From assembly GCA_009785885.1 (NCBI GenBank), contig WQUE01000109.1, positions 1 to 5,783 of the forward strand: DNA of 5,783 nt. Direction: 5' to 3'. The notes beneath the pieces were generated by a model. The model saw nothing but the letters and a program-made list of their open reading frames with translations, was not told where the DNA came from and ran no database searches. Positions 1 through 5,783 of the stretch are shown here, one piece after another. The position numbers and the translations under genes are program-made. The stretch is from Actinomycetes bacterium. Lineage in GTDB: Bacteria > Actinomycetota > Actinomycetes > Propionibacteriales > Propionibacteriaceae. Numbering within the stretch: position 1 is the first letter of the stretch; each line of letters starts with the position of its first letter.

Positions 1-1230
1 ACCACCACCGCCACCACACCCCTCGACCCACCCGACCCCTGGACCCCCAACCCCATCACCCTCACGCCCGCCGACGGCAAGGTCACCATCCAGATCATCT
101 ACCCCGCCTGCCACGGCAGCGCCTGCCAACTCAAGTTCACCTCCACACGGAACGGAGCAACCGTCCCCATGTCCCCCGTCACCGCCACCCCAGGCGGTGG
201 CACGTACAACTCGGGCTTCTCCGGCCTCGTGCCGGGCGACGTCGTCAGCGTCTCGGCCCAACTCTGCAACGAGCAGGTGTGCGGGCCCGCGAGCCCCACC
301 GTCACCGGCTCACCCCTCGGCCCACCCGGCGCCTGGGGCGCCGGCCAGGGCTCAGTGCTGTATGCCACCGGGAACGACGGCGAACTCGCAGCCCAAGTGA
401 TCTACCCGCCATGCAACGGCACCAGCTGCACCATCACGGTCACCTGGTCCGGCGCCGTCAGCGGCACGGACACCGCCACCGCCCGCACGGAAGGCTCCAA
501 CTACACCAAGATGTTCACAGGACTCCCGAACGGCGCCGACGTCAGCCTCCACGCGCAACTCTGCAACGAGGCATTCTGCGGCGATGTCAGCAACACCGCC
601 ACAGCCTCGGCCTTCGGCCCGCTCGCCGCACCCACGCTCACCGTGACAGCGTCTGCCGGGGATCACACCATCTGCGCCGATGCGGCCGGAAACGGCAACG
701 GGCGCCGTGCCCACATCAGCCTCACAGTGGACAACACGAAAGGGGCCCAATCCGCTACCGTCGGAGGATCGGGATCCGGGGCATTGTCCGGCCGTGGGTG
801 CGTCTACGTCGGACCGTCCGGCACCGCCACCTTCACCGCCACCGTCATCACCGACACCACCAGCCCCACGCGGTCCAACTCGCCCTCCGTCTCCAAGGGC
901 GCCACCAGCCCGGCGAGTCCGCCGTCCACGATCACCGATGTGAGCATCGCGACCTTCGCGCAGAACCCGAGCACCCTTCCCGCCTCCGTCCGCGTCTCCG
1001 CCAACAATTTGCCACCCGGCGTGCAGGCCACCGTCACGATCGCAGACTGGTGCGGTTCCACCGACTTGACCACGTGCCGGAACAACAATCCCCAAGCCAG
1101 CACGACCGTGACGACCAACGCCGACGGCACCCTCTCCGTCGAGATGGGGACGAACATGGGGCAGGGGGTCGCGGCAACCATCACGATCAACGGCACCACC
1201 GTCGCCACCTGGGGCCCCGAGACGTTGTAA
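1..1230 (+). CDS. C-terminal part of a large fibronectin-III-like repeat protein, cysteine-rich (5' end outside window)
   Basis: The reading frame is open from base 1 to the TAA at 1228-1230 and gives 409 residues. The first ATG (base 169, residue 57) falls inside a repeat, so the true start lies upstream. Residues about 20-104 and 120-203 are two copies of one beta-sandwich repeat. Shared motifs are IYPxCxGxxC (C37/C42 and C138/C143), a GLxxGxxVSxxAQLCNExxCG strand (C89/C94 and C188/C193) and a Thr/Val/Ser-rich end. This resembles fibronectin type III domains, but with an unusual four cysteines per repeat. Two different domains follow: residues about 211-300 with C225 and C267, and 309-409 with C351 and C359. 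There is no membrane helix, sorting signal or charged tail at the C terminus, so any anchor must be N-terminal, or the protein is released. Large Fn3 proteins occur in actinobacterial clusters with a MoxR ATPase, DUF58 and transglutaminase genes (the PFNA cluster of bifidobacteria). Nothing like that lies downstream here, so membership is only a possibility. Export and an adhesive or scaffolding role are inferred. Confidence 0.9.
   Translation, partial: TTTATTPLDPPDPWTPNPITLTPADGKVTIQIIYPACHGSACQLKFTSTRNGATVPMSPVTATPGGGTYNSGFSGLVPGDVVSVSAQLCNEQVCGPASPTVTGSPLGPPGAWGAGQGSVLYATGNDGELAAQVIYPPCNGTSCTITVTWSGAVSGTDTATARTEGSNYTKMFTGLPNGADVSLHAQLCNEAFCGDVSNTATASAFGPLAAPTLTVTASAGDHTICADAAGNGNGRRAHISLTVDNTKGAQSATVGGSGSGALSGRGCVYVGPSGTATFTATVITDTTSPTRSNSPSVSKGATSPASPPSTITDVSIATFAQNPSTLPASVRVSANNLPPGVQATVTIADWCGSTDLTTCRNNNPQASTTVTTNADGTLSVEMGTNMGQGVAATITINGTTVATWGPETL
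82..609 (+). repeat. Two tandem Fn3-like repeats with CX4C pairs, about 100 residues each
   Basis: Repeat 1 covers about residues 28-103 of the partial protein and repeat 2 about residues 129-203. Equivalent landmarks lie 99-101 residues apart (Tyr34 and Tyr135, Cys89 and Cys188). The 15-base stretch caactctgcaacgag, encoding QLCNE, is identical at 259-273 and 556-570, 297 bases apart. The frame is open to the left edge with similar composition, so more copies may lie upstream. Confidence 0.85.
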
Positions 1231-1235
1231 CGCCC

Positions 1236-1281
1236 GGCGGGCCGGACCACACCCCGCGGGTTGCCCAAACCGGCGCCCGCC
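1236..1281 (+). terminator. Bulged GC-rich stem-loop just after the Fn3 gene
   Basis: The arm ggcgggccgg (1236-1245) pairs with ccgg (1270-1273) and cccgcc (1276-1281). This gives ten base pairs with a two-base bulge (1274-1275) and a 24-base loop. It starts five bases after the TAA. No T-run follows, so it is not a classical intrinsic terminator. It could protect the 3' end of the mRNA or help termination together with the stronger structure at 1291-1336. Confidence 0.35.
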
Positions 1282-1284
1282 GAT

Positions 1285-1303
1285 CGCCCATCCGGGGCGT
1301 TTT
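1285..1303 (+). terminator. Small hairpin with T-run, candidate plus-strand intrinsic terminator
   Basis: Arms cgccc (1285-1289) and gggcg (1295-1299) enclose a five-base loop, and TTTT (1300-1303) follows directly. This is the layout of a short rho-independent terminator, 54 bases past the Fn3 stop codon. Its right arm is also the left arm of the larger palindrome at 1291-1336, so the two structures cannot form together. The five-pair stem is short for efficient termination alone. Confidence 0.35.
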
Positions 1304-1336
1304 CTCCGTCGACGTCGACGGACAACACGCCCCGGA
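1291..1336. terminator. 46-base near-perfect palindrome between convergent genes, likely bidirectional terminator
   Basis: The sequence is its own reverse complement around the centre 1313/1314, with 21 of 23 positions pairing. The core TCCGTCGACGTCGACGGA (1305-1322) is a perfect 18-base palindrome. The outer arms tccggggcgt (1291-1300) and acgccccgga (1327-1336) match perfectly. The only mismatches are 1301/1326 and 1304/1323. It lies 20 bases beyond the stop of the minus-strand gene and 60 bases beyond the stop of the plus-strand gene, where a shared terminator would be expected. Neither side is followed by a T-run, which is not rare in high-GC actinobacteria. A protein-binding dyad is the alternative, but the position favours a 3'-end function. 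Confidence 0.7.
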
Positions 1337-1356
1337 GTGTACGAACTCGGCCCGGC

Positions 1357-4300
1357 CTACGCGCCGTGGCGTCCCGGGTTCAGCAGGGCGACCTGCCGGG
1401 CACGCCACCAGCCGGCCAGGCCCACGGCCGCGACCACGAGCAGCGCCGCACCCGCGACCCCGCCGGCACCACCCGCCGCACCACCACCACCGACGCTCGG
1501 ACCGGCTGGGATCTTCACCGTGACACCCGGCGCCTGGGTCGGCTGCGGGACCGTCGCCCCGCCCGTGTTGTCCGTGGGCGCGGGGCCGGTCGGCTGGGTG
1601 ATCGTGGTCGTCGGACCGCCACCCGGCTTGGTGCCAGCGACAAGGAATGACACGGACAGGTCGGCGTCGCCGTACTCGACGTCGCTGCGCACTGCGCGGA
1701 CATCGACGGTCACACCGTCGACGACGGCCGTGGCGGTCGCGTCCACGCGGTTCGTCACCGTCGAACCCGCGTCGGCGGGCACCACCGTATACGTCCCTTC
1801 GCAGAAGGCACTGCCCCAGCTGGCTGGAAGGCGCAACGATCCATCCGTCACATCGACTGGTTGGTTCTCGCCGTCACCCCGCGGATCGGCCGGGTCGTCG
1901 GGGACCCAGACCCAGCACTCCAGTTGCGGCGGAGTGCCCGCGCCCTCGAACGTGTCCGTCAACACCACCTGCTGAAGGCCGACATCACCGAGGTTCTCCA
2001 GATAGATGTCGTAGTAGACGATCGTGCCGACAGGCACGGGCCCATCCTCCAAGACGACCTCATGGGACCACTCGCTCTTCATCACCCACAACTCAGCGCC
2101 GATGGGCTCCACGGCAATGTCGGCACTCAGCGCCGACGTGTCGCCCGGCGGCACCGCGCTGCCGTCGGGCGCGCTTGCCGTCACGAGCACCGTACTAGTG
2201 ACGGTCGTGCCCGCGTCCGCCGGCGCCACGTCGTAGTAGCTGTCGCACCGGGCGGAGCCGCGCACCGGGATCGGGGTGGTGAGTGTCACCACCGGACCCG
2301 TCTCACTCTGCGCGTCCCCGACCGGGTTGCCGGCGCTGTCGAAGATCCCGCAGGACATCGAGTTCTCCACGGTGCCCTGTCCGCCAAAGTCGCCCGCGTC
2401 GATGGTGACGTCCAGCAGCGGCACATTGCCCGTGTTCTCGATCATGGTCGAGAAGCGCACGGTGCGGTTCACGCGCGTGCCGAGACCATCGGCCGAATAC
2501 GTCACCGTCATGCCCGGAGCCGCCGACACGACGGTGAACGATGCCGTCAGCACCGACGACGCGTCCGGATCCACAGTGTGGGCCGGACTGTTCAAGGGCC
2601 ACCACCCAGTCACATCCACCGTGTTGCTCACAGTCGCACCCACGGGATCGATCACGGCGTAGTCGCCCCGGAACACTGCATGGCCGCCGGCCGGCACGTC
2701 GACGAGCCACGTGTTGACGGCCGGATCGGTGGTCGACCTCACGTGCGCGCCCCGCATGATCCACGTACCCGCCGCGTCGAACACGTCGCACGTCCACGCG
2801 GACGGAGGCTCGCCCGCCCCGGTGAAGGCGGACGTGTCGCCGGGGCCGGACGCGACGTTGTCGTCGTCGATGCCGACCCAGTAGTCGACGTTGCCCGTGT
2901 TCTCGGCCGTGATGGTGTAGGTGGCGGTGCCGTCGGACGCGTTGTCATCCGTCACGGTCTTGGTCACGTGCAGGCCCGGCGCGGGGGTGACGAGCGTGGC
3001 CGTGGCGCTGACCGTCGAGGTGCCATCCGGGTTGACGGCCACCCTCGCCCCGTCCACCTGGGCGACACCGGTCACGGCGACCGTGTTGGTCAACGTGTCC
3101 CCGGCGGCGACGGGCACGTCCCCGTTGCTCGCCGTGCCGTAGGCATACGACACCATGATCGTGCAGGTGGCATCCTCCCCCGGGGCCAACGTCAGTCCGG
3201 TGGGATCAGGCGACGGCGCGGGGGGATCGACGACGCCAGTGAACTCCGGGACATACCAATGCCCCGGGCTGGAGCATGCGCCGGACGTATGGAGGACGGC
3301 GCCCGCCACGGAACTGCTCAACGCGTCGACGATCCGCAGATCCGTGATCGCGGTCGTGCCGGTGTTGGAGAGGGTCACCGTGTACTTCGCGACCTCACCC
3401 AGCGGCACCTCGGCCTTGTCGGCGCTCGACGCGACATGCAGGGACGCCCTGGCCGCGGGCAGCGCCGCGGTGGTCGGGATGACGAAACTGGCCGACAGCA
3501 CGGACGCGGCGCCGGGACGGACCGGCGTGCCGTCCGCCGTCGTCGCGGTCACCGCGATCGTCTGGGTCAGCGTCTTGCCCATGTCGCTCGCCACCGGATA
3601 GTACGTGTCGGTGCAGATCGCTGTGCCGGCCGGGGGCACGACCATGCCGGTGCCGTCGGGCGAGTGCGCCAGGGCACCGCCCGCGGCGTCGTAGGTCCAG
3701 CACCGCGTCGTCACCATCTCGCCGGCCCCGTCGAACGACGCCGTCGCCAGGTCGACGGTCAACGGCACGTCGCCGGTGTTGCCCACCGTCCAGTCGACCG
3801 TCGCGGCCAGTCCCCCGCTCTGGTAGAACGGGTCGGACGCGACGGTGAACCCCGGGTGGGCTGTCCCCACGGTGTAGGTCGCCGTCATCACGGACGTGTC
3901 GTCGGGATCGATGGTGCCGTACACCGAGTCGCCCGTGAGCGTCGCATCGACGATGACGGTCGAGCCGGGTGCGGCGGTCACGACGTACGTCGCCGTGCAG
4001 ACGAGTGTCTGCCCAGGCTCCAGGTCGATCGTCAGGCCGAGGGTCGAGGCGTACAGCACGCTGGAGCCGTCTGCGGTCGCGCACGGCGCAAACCCTGAGG
4101 CCGCCGCCGCGATGGCCGGGGACGAGGCGTACACCGCCGTGTCGCCCGTGTTGACAAGCGTCGCGGTCAGCGTCGCCGTGGCACCATGGAGGTACGTCGC
4201 CGCGTCGAGCGTGGTCGCCACGTGCCAGGACGGGTTCCCGGCATAGAAGCTGGCTGACAGGACCGACGCGTCGCCGGGACCGACGGCGGTGCCAACAAGG

Positions 4301-5484
4301 GTTGTTGCGGTCACACTCTTCGTCTGGGTCAGCGTCTTGCCAGCATCACCCCCGGCAAAGAGGTAGACGTCTTCGCATTGTGCATGGCCGCCGACCGGAA
4401 TGTCGAGACCGTTGCTCTGATCGGAGAACGTCACCTGAGCACCCTCCGCGTCATCGACCGTGCACCCATTCGACAGCATCTGACCGGCACCGTCGAATGA
4501 GGCCTGTTCGAGGTCGATCACCACCGGTACGTCGCCGGTGTTGCTGCTGGTCCATGTGACAGACGGCGGCGCCCCGGGGATGTCGCTCACGCGCGACGAG
4601 ACGACGAATCCTGGATGCGGGGTCATGACGGCGTAGCTGGCCGTCATGACCGATGTCTGGTCGGCTGACACCTGCCCCAGTGCTGAGCCAGTCGATATGG
4701 TGACGTCGATTGAGACGCTACTCCCCGGATCGGCCGTGACCAGGTAGATTGCCGGACACCTTGCCCACTGGGCCGCCTGCAAAGCGAAACCCGCCCCCAG
4801 TTGGCCGGCTGAATCAACAATAGAGCCGTCGGCATTTTCGATGATGCAGTTGCCCTCCTGCAATGCAACGCTGAACACGGCCTGGGGCCAGAAGAACAGA
4901 GACACGTTCCCTGTATTGTGGATAACCGATGTCACGGTGGCTGTGCCGCCTTGTGGATACGCATCAGAATCCATCGTGGTGTCCACGTGCCATGATGGCG
5001 CTGCTGCTTCTGCTGGTGCGAAGGTGACCTGCGTAGCTGATGTGGCGTCGGCACCCAACGCGGAGGACGTGTCGGAGTCCCAGAGGTCAGCGATCGCGAC
5101 GGCAACTCCCTCACCGACGTCGGCTGGCGCGGGATAGAACTCGACCAGACACGTGAGCGATGGCTCGCCCGAACCCGCAAAGAAGAATGAACCCCCCGCG
5201 CCACAGGCCGTTCCATCGGGCTCAACATGGACGCTTTCGCCGAAGGTACCGGCACCTGTCGCAGTTAGCTGGCCTCCGAACGCGGGCAGGCCCGGTGCCG
5301 CGGGGTCGGCGCTGGTGAAGGTTGCCGTGATGATCACGGGCACGGCGCTGGCGTCGGCGGTCATCTCGACGTGGACGATCGAAGTCGTCGGCCCGTCCGC
5401 GAAACTGGGGACGGTGGGCGACACCACAAGGACGAGGGTGGCGGCGGCGGCGATGCCCGCCCCGAGGCGACGGATGAGCTTCAT
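1357..5484 (-). CDS. Large membrane-anchored surface protein with eight DUF11/DUF7507-like modules
   Basis: Complete gene of 1375 residues, ATG at 5482-5484, TAG at 1357-1359. The start is supported by an AGGAG seven bases upstream and an immediate signal peptide: MKLIRR, a hydrophobic core at residues 8-21 and a likely cut after Ala29 (SFA/D). Residues about 35-160 form a distinct domain (C94, C112) that I do not recognise. Eight beta-sandwich modules follow at about 163-288, 289-417, 418-541, 542-672, 673-834, 835-989, 990-1127 and 1128-1285. Most share an early NTG(N/D)V strand, a cysteine often followed by DxxG, a second cysteine about 28-38 residues later, a G(K/T)T(L/V)(T)xTxxVTA-like strand and an end like SV(L/M)(T/S)AS(F/Y). 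This fits the DUF11/DUF7507 repeats of bacterial surface proteins. A Pro/Thr/Gly linker (1286-1340) leads to a membrane helix (about 1342-1360, ending GWW) and the tail RARQVALLNPGRHGA. There is no LPxTG motif, so a type I membrane anchor is inferred. An adhesin, stalk or envelope role is likely; the ligand is unknown. Confidence 0.93.
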   Translation of the reverse strand: MKLIRRLGAGIAAAATLVLVVSPTVPSFADGPTTSIVHVEMTADASAVPVIITATFTSADPAAPGLPAFGGQLTATGAGTFGESVHVEPDGTACGAGGSFFFAGSGEPSLTCLVEFYPAPADVGEGVAVAIADLWDSDTSSALGADATSATQVTFAPAEAAAPSWHVDTTMDSDAYPQGGTATVTSVIHNTGNVSLFFWPQAVFSVALQEGNCIIENADGSIVDSAGQLGAGFALQAAQWARCPAIYLVTADPGSSVSIDVTISTGSALGQVSADQTSVMTASYAVMTPHPGFVVSSRVSDIPGAPPSVTWTSSNTGDVPVVIDLEQASFDGAGQMLSNGCTVDDAEGAQVTFSDQSNGLDIPVGGHAQCEDVYLFAGGDAGKTLTQTKSVTATTLVGTAVGPGDASVLSASFYAGNPSWHVATTLDAATYLHGATATLTATLVNTGDTAVYASSPAIAAAASGFAPCATADGSSVLYASTLGLTIDLEPGQTLVCTATYVVTAAPGSTVIVDATLTGDSVYGTIDPDDTSVMTATYTVGTAHPGFTVASDPFYQSGGLAATVDWTVGNTGDVPLTVDLATASFDGAGEMVTTRCWTYDAAGGALAHSPDGTGMVVPPAGTAICTDTYYPVASDMGKTLTQTIAVTATTADGTPVRPGAASVLSASFVIPTTAALPAARASLHVASSADKAEVPLGEVAKYTVTLSNTGTTAITDLRIVDALSSSVAGAVLHTSGACSSPGHWYVPEFTGVVDPPAPSPDPTGLTLAPGEDATCTIMVSYAYGTASNGDVPVAAGDTLTNTVAVTGVAQVDGARVAVNPDGTSTVSATATLVTPAPGLHVTKTVTDDNASDGTATYTITAENTGNVDYWVGIDDDNVASGPGDTSAFTGAGEPPSAWTCDVFDAAGTWIMRGAHVRSTTDPAVNTWLVDVPAGGHAVFRGDYAVIDPVGATVSNTVDVTGWWPLNSPAHTVDPDASSVLTASFTVVSAAPGMTVTYSADGLGTRVNRTVRFSTMIENTGNVPLLDVTIDAGDFGGQGTVENSMSCGIFDSAGNPVGDAQSETGPVVTLTTPIPVRGSARCDSYYDVAPADAGTTVTSTVLVTASAPDGSAVPPGDTSALSADIAVEPIGAELWVMKSEWSHEVVLEDGPVPVGTIVYYDIYLENLGDVGLQQVVLTDTFEGAGTPPQLECWVWVPDDPADPRGDGENQPVDVTDGSLRLPASWGSAFCEGTYTVVPADAGSTVTNRVDATATAVVDGVTVDVRAVRSDVEYGDADLSVSFLVAGTKPGGGPTTTITQPTGPAPTDNTGGATVPQPTQAPGVTVKIPAGPSVGGGGAAGGAGGVAGAALLVVAAVGLAGWWRARQVALLNPGRHGA
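1630..4998 (-). repeat. Array of eight DUF11/DUF7507-like modules
   Basis: Approximate modules in gene order: A1 4998-4621, B1 4620-4234, A2 4233-3862, B2 3861-3469, M5 3468-2983, M6 2982-2518, M7 2517-2104, M8 2103-1630. Seven of the eight hold one cysteine pair: C213/C243, C341/C370, C468/C496, C595/C624, C737/C774, C1045/C1080 and C1190/C1228. Module 6 keeps only C899. Boundaries were set by the recurrent end motif resembling SVLTASF followed by a PG or PSW start, and are accurate to a few residues. Confidence 0.8.
3469..4998 (-). repeat. Tandem duplication of a two-module unit (A1-B1, A2-B2)
   Basis: Residues 163-417 and 418-672 are two copies of the same A+B pair. The A copies share SWHVxTT, TATxT and TSVMTAxY followed by HPGF. 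The B copies share NTGDVP, ASFDGAGxM, GKTLTQT, VTATT and SVLSASF. At the DNA level a 22-base exact repeat lies at 3558-3579 and 4320-4341, and a 16-base one (acgtcgccggtgttgc) at 3767-3782 and 4529-4544. Both are exactly 762 bases apart. Confidence 0.85.
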
Positions 5485-5491
5485 GGGTTCG

Positions 5492-5496
5492 CTCCT
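5492..5496 (-). promoter_or_regulatory. Ribosome binding site of the large surface-protein gene
   Basis: On the minus strand AGGAG lies seven bases before the ATG at 5482-5484 (context ttaggagcgaacccATG). This is ideal Shine-Dalgarno spacing, and together with the signal peptide it fixes the start codon. Confidence 0.85.
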
Positions 5497-5524
5497 AACC
5501 GAGGGACTTGGGTGACGCGACGAT

Positions 5525-5564
5525 CAGCGCGGGGGTTCGTGCTCAAGGCTGACACTACGCGCTG
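5525..5564. promoter_or_regulatory. Weak inverted repeat in the 138-base region upstream of the surface-protein gene
   Basis: cagcgcg (5525-5531) and cgcgctg (5558-5564) are exact inverted copies separated by 26 bases. They lie about 40-80 bases before the start codon of the large minus-strand gene, where promoter or operator elements would be expected. Seven-base GC-only repeats occur by chance in such DNA, so this is only a candidate. I see no convincing -10/-35 pair in 5485-5622. Confidence 0.2.
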
Positions 5565-5622
5565 CGGCCGGGGTCCGTGCCCGATCCAGGGGATGTCGGT
5601 GACGCCGGCAGCTATCGGCCCG

Positions 5623-5783
5623 TCACACCGGCATCGGATCCCGACCCACCACGTCCACGGCCCGGTCGGCGTAGAACGGGAAACCGGCCAGGCGCAGGCA
5701 GTCGCGGAACGTCGACGCCCGCTCGGTGGGCGTGAACGGGGCGGCGTTGCCCGCCGAGGCGAGGGTGATCGTCCTGGCCCAGC
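5623..5783 (-). CDS. C-terminal 52 codons of an unidentified protein (5' end outside window)
   Basis: The minus-strand frame is open from the right edge to the TGA at 5623-5625. The peptide runs from WARTITLASAG through TERASTFRDCLRLAGFPFY to VVGRDPMPV. Of 52 codons, 49 end in G or C, and the residue mix is that of a normal globular protein, which supports real coding. A predicted strand (TITLAS), a loop and a helix (ERASTFRDCLRLAGF) suggest the end of an alpha/beta fold, but no family motif is visible and I assign no function. It is on the same strand as the surface-protein gene, 138 bases upstream of it. The gap is large enough for a separate promoter, so an operon is not implied. Confidence 0.7.
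   Translation of the reverse strand, partial: WARTITLASAGNAAPFTPTERASTFRDCLRLAGFPFYADRAVDVVGRDPMPV

Noticed and set aside
169..171. ATG at 169 as the start of the Fn3 gene
   Set aside because: The frame is open and clearly coding back to base 1, and this ATG lies in the middle of a repeat after its first cysteine pair.
1495..1515. Possible sortase-like motif (KIPAGPS) before the C-terminal helix
   Set aside because: The xPxTG spacing and threonine are missing, so it does not match LPxTG or its usual variants.
279..1523. Plus-strand open frame of 414 codons overlapping the Fn3 gene and the intergenic region
   Set aside because: Arg/His/Pro-rich out-of-frame shadow that runs through the palindrome and into the 3' end of the convergent gene. 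There is no ribosome binding site or recognisable domain.
1861..4098. Long plus-strand open frame (745 codons) opposite the surface-protein gene
   Set aside because: Its product is extremely rich in Arg, His and Gly and lacks any domain pattern. It is the typical antisense shadow of a GC-rich gene, while the minus strand gives a signal peptide, modules and a membrane anchor.
3469..4998. Regularly spaced DNA repeats as a CRISPR or mobile-element signal
   Set aside because: The 762-base period is in frame and corresponds to duplicated protein modules. There are no short spacers, terminal inverted repeats or transposase.
5541..5557. Promoter-like hexamers TTGAGC (rc of 5541-5546) and TAGTGT (rc of 5552-5557) on the minus strand
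   Set aside because: Neither has a partner hexamer at 16-18 bases that resembles a -10 or -35 box, so no promoter can be placed.
5593..5783. Plus-strand open frame from the ATG at 5593 to the right edge
   Set aside because: The product is Arg/Gly/His-rich without pattern. The opposite strand has 49 of 52 codons ending in G or C and a plausible globular C terminus.

Overview
The window comes from a high-GC bacterium, most likely an actinomycete (Actinomycetota). Third codon positions are almost all G or C, and both large genes encode long, modular, Thr/Val/Ala/Gly-rich exported beta-sandwich proteins of a kind common on actinobacterial surfaces. I cannot name a genus. There are no RNA genes, mobile elements or CRISPR arrays.

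Layout: (1) Bases 1-1230, plus strand, hold the C-terminal 409 residues of a repeat protein that begins outside the window. It has at least two fibronectin-III-like repeats of about 100 residues, each with two CX4C cysteine pairs, then two further cysteine-containing domains, and no C-terminal anchor. (2) Bases 1231-1356 form a convergent intergenic region packed with dyad symmetry. A bulged stem-loop (1236-1281) is followed by a striking 46-base near-perfect palindrome (1291-1336), probably a bidirectional terminator. (3) Bases 1357-5484, minus strand, hold a complete 1375-residue surface protein: signal peptide, unique N-terminal domain, eight DUF11/DUF7507-like modules, a Pro/Thr/Gly linker, one C-terminal membrane helix and a short basic tail. 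It has a good ribosome binding site. (4) Bases 5485-5622 are the upstream region of that gene, with a weak inverted repeat. (5) Bases 5623-5783, minus strand, are the C-terminal 52 codons of an unidentified protein.

How the parts relate: the two large proteins are encoded convergently, both look exported, and both carry regularly placed cysteine pairs that suggest disulfide-stabilised extracellular domains. A shared role at the cell surface is possible but not shown by sequence. The most notable points are the 46-base palindrome, the two-module duplication inside the minus-strand gene, a 54% versus 72% GC contrast between homologous modules of that gene, and one module that has lost one cysteine of its otherwise conserved pair. 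I found no clear evidence of a new defence, mobile or enzymatic system.
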